This document shows positions 40,047 to 47,865 of a DNA stretch of 64,000 nucleotides, piece after piece. The stretch is from positions 257,811 to 321,810 of the forward strand of contig CAWAPQ010000005.1 in NCBI GenBank assembly GCA_963783965.1, given 5' to 3'. Position numbers and translations under genes: made by a program. A model generated the notes under the pieces. That model was not told where the DNA came from. It was given only the letters and a program-made list of their open reading frames with translations, and ran no database searches. How positions within the stretch are numbered: the stretch's first letter is position 1; each line of letters opens with the position of its first letter. Source of the DNA: Bog-473 sp963783965 (GTDB lineage: Bacteria; Actinomycetota; Acidimicrobiia; Acidimicrobiales; RAAP-2).

Positions 40047-41309
40047 GTGGATCAGATCGTCGTCGAGCCGAGCGGCCCGCTCCAGGGCACCGTCAGCGCA
40101 GGTGGTGCAAAGAATTCGGCGCTCAAGCTGATGGCGGCCTCCCTGCTCGCCGAGGGCTGCACGGTGCTCTCCAACGTCCCTCGCATCTCCGACGTCGACA
40201 CCATGGCCGAGGTCCTGCGGGCCATGGGGGCGCGGGTCGAGCGCCTCGACAACGGGGATGTGAGCGTGACGACCCCACCGGAGGGGGAGCTGGTGCCCTC
40301 GGGCCCCTTCGAGCTGTTCGAGCGGATGCGCGCCTCGGTCGTCGTCCTCGGCCTCCTGCTGGCCCGTTGCGGCTCCGTCCGGGTACCGCTGCCGGGCGGG
40401 GACGACTTCGGGGACCGGCCGATCGACTTCCACCTCACCGGCCTCGGTGCCATGGGGGCGCGCTTCGAGTCGTCCCACGGCGAGGTGCGGGGAACGGTCC
40501 CTGGCGGGCGCCTGGTCGGCACGCGCGTCGTGCTGGAGTACCCGAGCCACACGGCGACCGACAACCTGCTCATGGCCGCGGTCCTGGCCAAGGGCACGAC
40601 GGTGATCGAGAACGCGGCGAAGGAGCCCGAGGTGGCGGACCTGGCCTCCATGCTCTGCGACATGGGTGCGGTCGTGCGGGGCGCGGGGACGTCCCGCATT
40701 GAGATCGAGGGGGTGGAGTCGCTGCGGCCCACCCGGCACACGGTCGTTCCCGATCGGGTGGTGGCCGCCACGTATCTCGCCGCGGTGGGTATGGCGGGCG
40801 GCGAGGTCACCATCGCCGACGCCCGGCCCGAGCACATGGAGATGCTGCTGCGCAAGGTCCAGCAGATGGGTGTGACCACCGAGATGTCTCCGTCCGGCCT
40901 GCGGGCCAGCGCGGCGCAGCGGCTCACCGCGGCCGACGTGGCGACGCTCCCGTACCCGGGCGTGGCGACGGACTACAGCCCGTTGCTCGTGGCGATGCTG
41001 ACGGTGTCCGACGGCGTCGGGATCCTCACCGAGAATCTCTTCTCCGGCCGCTTCCGCTACGTGGAGGAGCTGCGCCGGATGGGGGCCGACATCCGGACCG
41101 AGGGTCACCATGCCGTCGTGCGGGGCGTCCCGCGCCTGTCGGGCGCCCCCGTCCGTGCCCCCGACATCCGGGCGGGCGTGGCGCTCGTGCTGGCCGGGTT
41201 GGTGGCCGAGGGCGAGACCGTCGTGAGCGGCGCGCACCATATGCGCCGCGGGTACGAGGACCTGGCCGGAGCGCTGTGCTCGCTCGGAGCCAGGGTGACC
41301 TGCCGGTGA
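40047..41309 (+). CDS. murA: UDP-N-acetylglucosamine 1-carboxyvinyltransferase
   Basis: MurA transfers enolpyruvate from PEP to UDP-GlcNAc, the first committed step of peptidoglycan synthesis. The 420-residue protein has GGAKNSALKLMAASLLAEG (catalytic Lys/Asn), the flexible active-site loop LPGGDDFGDRPIDFH, YPSHTATDNLLMAAVLA and YPGVATDYSPLLVAML with the conserved aspartate. The loop normally holds the catalytic cysteine that fosfomycin alkylates (GGC); here it is Asp (D119), as in mycobacteria. The GTG start follows the GATACT box. It overlaps meaB by 4 bp. Confidence 0.95.
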   Translation: MDQIVVEPSGPLQGTVSAGGAKNSALKLMAASLLAEGCTVLSNVPRISDVDTMAEVLRAMGARVERLDNGDVSVTTPPEGELVPSGPFELFERMRASVVVLGLLLARCGSVRVPLPGGDDFGDRPIDFHLTGLGAMGARFESSHGEVRGTVPGGRLVGTRVVLEYPSHTATDNLLMAAVLAKGTTVIENAAKEPEVADLASMLCDMGAVVRGAGTSRIEIEGVESLRPTRHTVVPDRVVAATYLAAVGMAGGEVTIADARPEHMEMLLRKVQQMGVTTEMSPSGLRASAAQRLTAADVATLPYPGVATDYSPLLVAMLTVSDGVGILTENLFSGRFRYVEELRRMGADIRTEGHHAVVRGVPRLSGAPVRAPDIRAGVALVLAGLVAEGETVVSGAHHMRRGYEDLAGALCSLGARVTCR

Positions 41310-42268
41310 GCCCGCTCCCGACGGCCCCCGAAGTGCTGCTCGACCGCGCGCGGGCAGGCGACGGGGCGGCTCTGGCCCGCCTGCTGACCTATGTCGATCG
41401 GGGTGGCGCGACAGCCATGGACGTGGCCCGCCTCGCCTATCGCGCCGACGCCCCCTATTCGGTCGGGCTCACCGGCGCCCCGGGCGCCGGGAAGTCCACG
41501 CTGACCGACGGCCTCATCACTGCGGTCCGTGGCGGGTGGCCCGAGGGGGCAGCCATCGGGCAGGTGGCAGTCCTGGCGGTGGACCCGACGTCGCCCTTCA
41601 GCGGCGGGGCCATTCTGGGCGACCGCGTGCGGATGAACCAGCACGCGCTCGACCCCACGGTGTTCATCCGGTCCATGGCGACGCATGGGCATCTCGGGGG
41701 GCTTTCGCTGGCGGTCCCTGACGCCGTCCGCCTCTTCGGCGCCGCCGGGTGGGGCGTCGTGATCGTCGAGACGGTCGGGGTGGGGCAGATGGAGGTCGAG
41801 ATCGCATCGGCGGCCGACACCACCGTGGTGGTCGTGACCCCCGGGTGGGGTGATTCCATGCAGGCGAGCAAGGCCGGCCTGCTCGAGGTCGCCGACGTGT
41901 TCGTCATCAACAAGGCGGACCGGCCCGGCGTGCGCGAGGCCAGGCGCGACCTGGAGCAGATGCTCGACCTGGCGCGGCCGGGGGCCTGGCGGCCCGAGAT
42001 CGTCGAGACGACGGCGACCGCCGCCGAGGGGATCACCGAGCTCTGGTACGCCGTGGCCCGTCACCGCGCCCACCTGGTGGGCTCGGGACAGCTGGCGGTC
42101 CGCCGCGCCGACCGGGTGGCGCAGGAGCTGCGCCGCGTGTTGTTGGCCCGCACCGAGGTCACGGTGGACGAGCTGGTGGCGGGGGAGGAGTTCACCACCG
42201 CGGTGAAGGCCCTGGCCGCCGGGGAGCTCGATCCCTACGAGGCGGCCGAAGGCCTGCTGGCCGGATGA
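41306..42268 (+). CDS. meaB: MeaB/ArgK-type G3E GTPase (methylmalonyl-CoA mutase chaperone)
   Basis: MeaB guards and loads cobalamin into methylmalonyl-CoA mutase. The 320-residue protein has Walker A in GLTGAPGAGKSTLTDGLI, VLAVDPTSPFSGGAILGDR, FIRSMATHGHLGGLS, VETVGVGQMEVEIA (Walker B region) and the guanine-specific NKAD (FVINKADRPG). GTG 41306 overlaps the murA stop (GTGA). The mutase itself is not in the window. The enoyl-CoA hydratase just downstream fits acyl-CoA metabolism. Confidence 0.9.
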   Translation: MSPLPTAPEVLLDRARAGDGAALARLLTYVDRGGATAMDVARLAYRADAPYSVGLTGAPGAGKSTLTDGLITAVRGGWPEGAAIGQVAVLAVDPTSPFSGGAILGDRVRMNQHALDPTVFIRSMATHGHLGGLSLAVPDAVRLFGAAGWGVVIVETVGVGQMEVEIASAADTTVVVVTPGWGDSMQASKAGLLEVADVFVINKADRPGVREARRDLEQMLDLARPGAWRPEIVETTATAAEGITELWYAVARHRAHLVGSGQLAVRRADRVAQELRRVLLARTEVTVDELVAGEEFTTAVKALAAGELDPYEAAEGLLAG

Positions 42269-42289
42269 GCCATCGCAGGTCGGTTCCGG

Positions 42290-42295
42290 TACGGT
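42290..42295 (+). promoter_or_regulatory. Candidate -10 box for leaderless enoyl-CoA hydratase
   Basis: TACGGT ends 6 nt before the ATG at 42302 in the 33-bp gap after meaB. No ribosome-binding site is present. Confidence 0.45.
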
Positions 42296-42301
42296 GCGGC
42301 G

Positions 42302-43075
42302 ATGGCTGAGACCTTCGTCACGGTCGAACGGCGGCCCGACAACGTCGCGCTGATCCGACTGGACCGGCCCAAGGCCAACGCGCTCTCGGCCGCCGTCCTG
42401 GCGCAGCTGCACGCCGTCGCCACCGGGTTGCACGAGGACCCGCCGGGTGCGGTCGTGCTGTGGGGCGGGAGACGGATTTTCGCGGCGGGAGCCGACATCG
42501 TCGAGCTCGGCGACAATGGCGCGGGTTCCGTGGGCGCGAACTTCGCCGAGGCGCTGGGCGCACTGGCGTCGGTGCCCCGGGCCACCATCGCCGCCGTGAA
42601 CGGCTACGCCCTCGGCGGTGGGCTCGAGCTGGCGCTGGCCTGTGACTTCCGCGTCTGCGGGGACGATTCGCGCTTCGGGTTGCCCGAGGTCCTGCTCGGC
42701 GTGATCCCCGGTGGGGGCGGCACGCAGCGCCTGCCGCGCCTGATCGGGTCCTCCCGGGCCAAGGAGCTGATCTTCACGGGTCGCCAGGTCCGGGCCGACG
42801 AGGCGCTGTCGATCGGGCTGGTGAACCGAGCCGTGGCGCCCGACGACGTGCTCCAGGCGGCGCTGACCTGGGCGGCGGAGCTGGCGGCCGGTCCCGTCGT
42901 CGCCCACCGGTTGGCCAAGGCCGCGGTCGACGGGGGCCTCGAGACCACGTTGGCCGAGGGGCTGGCGCTGGAGCACGAGGCGTTCGTCACCGTGGCCCGG
43001 ACTGAGGATGCGGCACGCGGCATCGCATCCTTCCGCGAGAAGGGCGCCGGCAAGGCGACCTTCGTCGGGCGGTGA
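42302..43075 (+). CDS. Enoyl-CoA hydratase/isomerase family protein
   Basis: A 257-residue crotonase: VALIRLDRPKANALSAAVLA, oxyanion-hole residues in FAAGADIVELGDNG and AAVNGYALGGGLELALACD, then FGLPEVLLGVIPGGGGTQRL with the conserved catalytic Glu (LPE), and a C-terminal helical domain. It probably hydrates 2-enoyl-CoA in beta-oxidation; crotonase relatives with other reactions cannot be excluded. Placed between meaB and treS. Confidence 0.88.
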   Translation: MAETFVTVERRPDNVALIRLDRPKANALSAAVLAQLHAVATGLHEDPPGAVVLWGGRRIFAAGADIVELGDNGAGSVGANFAEALGALASVPRATIAAVNGYALGGGLELALACDFRVCGDDSRFGLPEVLLGVIPGGGGTQRLPRLIGSSRAKELIFTGRQVRADEALSIGLVNRAVAPDDVLQAALTWAAELAAGPVVAHRLAKAAVDGGLETTLAEGLALEHEAFVTVARTEDAARGIASFREKGAGKATFVGR

Positions 43076-43079
43076 TGCG

Positions 43080-44918
43080 TTGAGTTCCCCACCGATTCCC
43101 GTGAGCGCCCGCGAGGGCGCCTTCGACCCCTCGGTCCGCTGGTTCCAGCATGCCGTCTTCTACGAGGTGCTCATCCGGGGCTACCACGACGCCAACAACG
43201 ACGGGACGGGTGATCTGCGCGGCTTGCGCGAGAAGCTCGACTACATGGAGTGGCTGGGGGTCGACTGCATCTGGATGCTCCCCTTCTACCCCTCGCCCTT
43301 CCGTGACGGTGGCTACGACATCAGTGACTTCTTCAACGTCCACCCGGATTACGGCAGCATCAGCGACCTGGTGGCCTTCCTCGAAGACGCGCACCGCCGC
43401 GGCATCAGGGTCATTGCCGACCTGGTGATGAACCACACCAGCGACGAGCACCCGTGGTTCACCGAGTCCCGGTCGTCGCGGGACAACGCCAAAGCGGACT
43501 GGTACGTCTGGAACGACGACGACCAGAAATGGCCCGACGCACGAGTGGTGTTCACGGACGTCGAGCGGTCGAACTGGACCTGGGACGACACGCGTCAGCA
43601 GTACTACTGGCACCGCTTCTACCATCACCAGCCGGACCTCAATTACGAGAATCCCGAAGTCGCCGACACCATGATCGATCTGGTGCGCTTCTGGCTCGAC
43701 CTCGGCTTCGACGGGTTCCGGCTCGACGCCGTCCCGTATCTGTACCAGCGCGACGGGACCTCGGGCGAGCACCTTCCCGAGACGCACTCGTTCATCAAGC
43801 GGATCCGCAAGCAGATTGATGCCGACTACCCGGGTCGCATCCTCCTGGCCGAGGCCAACGGCTGGCCGAGCGACGTCGCCGATTACTTCGGCGACGGTGA
43901 CGAATGCCACCTGTGCTTCCACTTCCCCCTCATGCCGCGCCTCTTCATGGCGGTCCGGCGGGAGCAGCGCTACCCGATCACGGAGATCCTGGCCCAGACC
44001 CCGGTCATCGACGACGCCTGCCAGTGGGCCATCTTCCTGCGCAACCACGACGAGCTGACCCTGGAGCAGGTGAGCGACGAGGAGCGGGACTACCTCATGG
44101 CGGAGTACGCCAAGGACCCGAGGATGAAGCGCCACATGGGGATCGGGCGGCGCCTGGCCCCCCTCCTCGACAACGACCGCCGCACCGCCGAGCTGCTCTA
44201 TGCCCTGATCCTGTCCCTGCCGGGGAGCCCGGTCATCTACTACGGCGACGAGCTGCTCATGGGTGACAACATCTACCTCGGTGACCGGGACTCCGTGCGC
44301 ACACCCATGCAGTGGTCGCCCGACCGCAACGGCGGGTTCTCGAAGGCCGACTTCGCCCAGCTCTACCTGCCACCGCTCATGGATCCGGTCTACGGCTTCA
44401 GCGCACTCAACGTGGAGGCCCAGCTCCGCAACCAGGGGTCGTTCCTGCACTGGCTGCGCCGCATGCTGACCGAGCGGCGGGCGCTGCCGGTGATGGGTGT
44501 CGGCGCCATGGAGGTGTTGCCGTGCGCCAACCCCTCCGTCCTGGCCTACATGCGGTCGGGCGAGGTGGCCGACATCTTGACCGGAGCGAGCTCCACCGGC
44601 CCCTCGGTCAGCCCGGCAGTCGACGGCGCACTCGATTGGGGCCACTCCACCGTGTTGGCCCGCACCGTCCCGGCCGGCAACGAGAGCGAGGACGACGAGG
44701 CGGTGCACCGGCACCAGGCGGTGCTCTGCGTGCACAACCTGAGCCGGTTCGCCCAACCGGCCGAGCTGGCGTTGGCCAAGTGGGCGGGTGCGACGCCGTA
44801 TGAGGTGCTGGGCCGGGTGCCCTTCCCCGTGATCACCGAGGAGCCCTACGCCGTCACGTTGCCGCCGTACGGGTTCTTGTGGTTCGACCTCGCGCTGGAG
44901 GAGCGACCACCCGAATGA
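43080..44918 (+). CDS. treS: Trehalose synthase (maltose alpha-D-glucosyltransferase)
   Basis: TreS interconverts maltose and trehalose. The protein (~612 residues from TTG 43080; GTG 43101 is an alternative) is a GH13 enzyme with FYEVLIRGYHDANNDGTGDL, GGYDISDFFNVHPDYG, DLVMNHTSDEHPWF, the nucleophile in GFDGFRLDAVPYLYQR, the acid/base in LLAEANGWPSD, and the transition-state aspartate in FLRNHDELTLE. Its length lacks the C-terminal maltokinase fusion seen in some species; the kinase-like gene follows separately with a 4-bp overlap. The pair would feed maltose-1-phosphate to the GlgE alpha-glucan pathway (glgE is not in the window). Confidence 0.94.
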   Translation: MSSPPIPVSAREGAFDPSVRWFQHAVFYEVLIRGYHDANNDGTGDLRGLREKLDYMEWLGVDCIWMLPFYPSPFRDGGYDISDFFNVHPDYGSISDLVAFLEDAHRRGIRVIADLVMNHTSDEHPWFTESRSSRDNAKADWYVWNDDDQKWPDARVVFTDVERSNWTWDDTRQQYYWHRFYHHQPDLNYENPEVADTMIDLVRFWLDLGFDGFRLDAVPYLYQRDGTSGEHLPETHSFIKRIRKQIDADYPGRILLAEANGWPSDVADYFGDGDECHLCFHFPLMPRLFMAVRREQRYPITEILAQTPVIDDACQWAIFLRNHDELTLEQVSDEERDYLMAEYAKDPRMKRHMGIGRRLAPLLDNDRRTAELLYALILSLPGSPVIYYGDELLMGDNIYLGDRDSVRTPMQWSPDRNGGFSKADFAQLYLPPLMDPVYGFSALNVEAQLRNQGSFLHWLRRMLTERRALPVMGVGAMEVLPCANPSVLAYMRSGEVADILTGASSTGPSVSPAVDGALDWGHSTVLARTVPAGNESEDDEAVHRHQAVLCVHNLSRFAQPAELALAKWAGATPYEVLGRVPFPVITEEPYAVTLPPYGFLWFDLALEERPPE

Positions 44919-46153
44919 CGGCCGAGCGCGACCAGGCCCTGCGCACGCTGTCGGAGGCGTGGCTCGGACTGCGCCGGGTCGTGCCGGAGGGCGACATCGT
45001 CATTGAGCGCGACGAGGTGCTGAAGGCGGGCCGGCCCGGCCTGCTCGACATCGTGGTGCGCGTCGGCGAGCGACGCGCACACATCGTCGCGGGGTTGCGC
45101 GGCGTGGCCGACGAGCCCCACTTCCTGCGCAGCGGCGAGGAGGCGGCACTGGGCCTGCTCGACGACGAGGACGGGCTGGCCGTCTGCACCGACGCCTTGC
45201 GTGATGCGCAGCTGGCCGGTCTCCTGCTCGCCACGGTGCGGGGAGTCGAGGCCCGTCCCGGACCGGTGGCGGTCCTGCGGGAGGACGACGACGCCACGGT
45301 GCTCGACTGCGGGGACCGTGGCGACCTCCTGGTCTTCCCGTGGCTGCAGGCAACGCCGCGCCACGACATCGATCTGATGGTTGCGCTGGAGGCGTCCGGC
45401 TTCAACCATGTGGCCGCGCCGCTGGTGCGCTGGGTCTGGGAGGGATCTGACCTCGGGGTGGTCCAGGAACCGCTGGCCGATCGCTCCGCCGGGTGGGCGC
45501 TGGCCCTGACCTCGCTGCGCGACTTCTATGCGTCCGGCGGTTCGCCCGAGGTCGCCGGCGCCGACTTCGGCACCGAGGCCAGGGCCCTCGGCACCATGAC
45601 CGCTCGGATGCACCTCGCTCTCGACAGCGCGTTCCAGCGCGAGCACGAGCCCGTCATGCAGTGGGTCGACGAGGCCGAGGCGACCATCGCCGCATCCGAC
45701 GCGTCCCTCCTGGAGGCCCCGGGCGTCACCGATCTGGTGAAGTGGCTCCGCGAATCCGAAGCGCGACTGCCGGTCATCCGCACTCACGGTGACTTCCAAT
45801 TGGCCCGGACGGCCCGGACGGATCAGGGATGGGTGGTGAGTGACTGTGCCCCCGGCGGCGTCGTCGCCCCGGCGTCCACGGTGGTCATGCGCACGCCACT
45901 CGGCGACGTGGCCGACATGTTGTGGTCCATGCACCGCGCCAGCGCAGTGGCGGCAGCGGAGCGCGATCCCACCGGCAGGCTCGGGCTCGCCGCGCTCGGG
46001 CACGCCTGGGAGATGCGGAACCGTCGCGCCTTCGTCACGGGCTACCTGGGCACGCCGGGCATCGGTGGACTGGTCGGGCCCGACCGGGACCTCGTGCGGC
46101 GACTCGTCTCGTTCCTTGAGCTGGCCCGCTCGGTGCGGGACGACGCGGGCTAA
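44915..46153 (+). CDS. Maltokinase-like protein
   Basis: Placed directly after treS with an ATGA overlap, this 412-residue protein is expected to be maltokinase (maltose + ATP to maltose-1-phosphate). The N-terminal cap (LSEAWLGLRRVVPEGDIVIE) and a eukaryotic-kinase-like C-lobe are recognisable. The Brenner-type motif is RTHGDFQLARTART, and the Mg2+-binding aspartate is in VVSDCAPGG, where known maltokinases have HGDLHLGQ and DFEGEP. The aspartates remain but the surroundings differ, so activity is likely but not certain. The start is ATG 44915. Confidence 0.75.
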   Translation: MTAERDQALRTLSEAWLGLRRVVPEGDIVIERDEVLKAGRPGLLDIVVRVGERRAHIVAGLRGVADEPHFLRSGEEAALGLLDDEDGLAVCTDALRDAQLAGLLLATVRGVEARPGPVAVLREDDDATVLDCGDRGDLLVFPWLQATPRHDIDLMVALEASGFNHVAAPLVRWVWEGSDLGVVQEPLADRSAGWALALTSLRDFYASGGSPEVAGADFGTEARALGTMTARMHLALDSAFQREHEPVMQWVDEAEATIAASDASLLEAPGVTDLVKWLRESEARLPVIRTHGDFQLARTARTDQGWVVSDCAPGGVVAPASTVVMRTPLGDVADMLWSMHRASAVAAAERDPTGRLGLAALGHAWEMRNRRAFVTGYLGTPGIGGLVGPDRDLVRRLVSFLELARSVRDDAG

Positions 46154-47133
46154 ACGGCCAGGGCGGAGACCTTGAGGGTCTCGGCCGCCTCCTCGGGTGA
46201 GATCACGTTGATGGCCACACCCGTGCCGAGCTCGAAGCCGGCGGTCGTCGTCGCCTTGGGCCAAATGTGCGCGTGCCAGTGGTACGGCTCGCCGACCCGG
46301 TACGGGGCGGAGTGGAAGACGATGTTGTAGGCGACGTCGCCGACCGACTCGGCCAGCTGCTGCAGCGAGCGGCGGATCGCCTCCCCGACGGCGACGAGGT
46401 CTTCGGTCGGGCTCCGGTGCAGATGCGGATTGTGCTCCCGGGGCAGGACCAACATCTCATAGGGCACGGCGCTCCAGAAGGGGCAGACCACGACGACCCG
46501 GTCGTTGGCGTAGATCACCCGTTCGGTGGAGTCCTCCTCCGCCTCGATGGTGGTGCACAGGAGGCAGGAGCCGACGAAGCGGGCGAAGCGTGCTTGCTCC
46601 TCGGCCAGCTCGCGGGGGATGAAGGACATGCCGAGCAACTGGCCGTGGGGGTGCTCCAGCGAGGCTCCCGCCTCGCGGCCGGAGTTGACGATGGCCTGGG
46701 TGTAGCGCAGGTTGGGCTGTGAGGCGTGCTCCTCCAGGCGATCGCGCAACGCCGCCATGACGAGCTCGACCTGCTCCTGGCTCAACTGCCCCAGAGTGGC
46801 GTCGTGCTCGGGGGAGAAGATGAGGATCTCGTGGATGCCGCCGGCGGACGCCTGGGTGAAGACCGGGCCCCGGTTGGCCACGACGAACGGCTCGTCTCCC
46901 TCGAAGGCCGGGAAGAGGTTCGGGACGACCCGCACCAGCCAGCGACCCTCCGGCCCGTAGGTCTCGAGGGCGGGCGGGGTGTCCTCCTCGTTCCCTGGGC
47001 AGAAAGGGCAGGGACGATTGAGGGCCTCGGGCACCCACGGCGTGCGGGTCACGAACGAGTGGGGCCGCTCGGAGCGGCCCGGGCTCACGACCACCCAGCG
47101 ACCGGACAACGGATCGAGGCGTAACTGGTTCAT
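46150..47133 (-). CDS. galT: Galactose-1-phosphate uridylyltransferase
   Basis: GalT swaps galactose-1-phosphate and UDP-glucose in the Leloir pathway. The 327-residue HIT-fold protein has zinc ligands in NRPCPFCPGNE, the FPAFEGDEPFV loop, IVNSGREAGASLEHPHGQLL with the catalytic HPH-Q, a second cysteine pair region (GSCLLCTTIEAE) and HWHAHIWPK with further metal-binding histidines. It converges on the maltokinase gene and overlaps it by 4 bp. Confidence 0.93.
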   Translation of the reverse strand: MNQLRLDPLSGRWVVVSPGRSERPHSFVTRTPWVPEALNRPCPFCPGNEEDTPPALETYGPEGRWLVRVVPNLFPAFEGDEPFVVANRGPVFTQASAGGIHEILIFSPEHDATLGQLSQEQVELVMAALRDRLEEHASQPNLRYTQAIVNSGREAGASLEHPHGQLLGMSFIPRELAEEQARFARFVGSCLLCTTIEAEEDSTERVIYANDRVVVVCPFWSAVPYEMLVLPREHNPHLHRSPTEDLVAVGEAIRRSLQQLAESVGDVAYNIVFHSAPYRVGEPYHWHAHIWPKATTTAGFELGTGVAINVISPEEAAETLKVSALAV

Positions 47134-47280
47134 CGGTCCACGCTCTCGGGCGCTCCCTGGCCTGTAGACATCGAAAAGAACCTCATCCTCATCCCTCCAC
47201 CTCTACGGTACAGGTTCCACTACCCCGGAAAACGCCACCGTCGCGGAACGTTCACCCAGGTCCCCCGGTCATAGGAGAAC

Positions 47281-47784
47281 ATGTCGGCCATGCACCACCA
47301 GCCGGACGGCGCGGCCTTCGACATCGTGTTGCTGCTCCATGTGGCCTGCGTCGTCGTGGGGCTCGTGACCACGGCGGCCGCGGCGGCCACGTCGGCCCGA
47401 CTGCGCCGTCTCCTCGGGTCGTCGCTGCCGCTGCCCGAAACCCTGCGCCGCTACTTCCGGCCCGGGGTCAACTGGGCCGGGCGGACCGTCTACGGCATCC
47501 CGGTGTTCGGGTTCGCCCTGGTCGCCATGAGCCAGGGCGCCTATGCGCTGGGGCAGGGATGGGTGCTGGGGGGGCTGGCCATCTTCGGTGCGGTCGCCCT
47601 GCTCGGAGAGGGGGTGCTGTGGCCCGCCGAGCAGCGCCTGCAGGTCGCCCTCTCGGAAAGCGACGCCGCCTCGCCGCCGACCCCGGAGGTGCTGGACCGC
47701 GACGCCACAGCCATGTCACGGGCGGCGGTGGCGGCGCTGGTCCTGCTGCTGGCCGGGACCGTCCTCATGGTGGCGCAACCCTGA
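47281..47784 (+). CDS. DUF2269-like integral membrane protein
   Basis: The 167-residue protein has four membrane helices: FDIVLLLHVACVVVGLVTTA, TVYGIPVFGFALVAMSQGAY, WVLGGLAIFGAVALLGEGVL and AAVAALVLLLAGTVLMVA. The short loop with RLRRLLG and the overall layout match DUF2269-like proteins of unknown function. AGGAG precedes the ATG. It ends just before a strong terminator. Confidence 0.7.
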   Translation: MSAMHHQPDGAAFDIVLLLHVACVVVGLVTTAAAAATSARLRRLLGSSLPLPETLRRYFRPGVNWAGRTVYGIPVFGFALVAMSQGAYALGQGWVLGGLAIFGAVALLGEGVLWPAEQRLQVALSESDAASPPTPEVLDRDATAMSRAAVAALVLLLAGTVLMVAQP

Positions 47785-47793
47785 GCAGAACGC

Positions 47794-47823
47794 AGAACGG
47801 GACCCCCGGGAGGGTCCCGTTCT
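47794..47823. terminator. Strong intrinsic terminator hairpin
   Basis: AGAACGGGACCC and GGGTCCCGTTCT form a perfect 12-bp stem with loop CCGGGA, right after the membrane protein gene and 43 bp from the end of the convergent secreted-protein gene. The symmetric stem can serve both directions. Confidence 0.85.
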
Positions 47824-47865
47824 GTCAGTGCGTGTGGTTGGCCGGCAAGAGGCCCGCCCGGCCGC

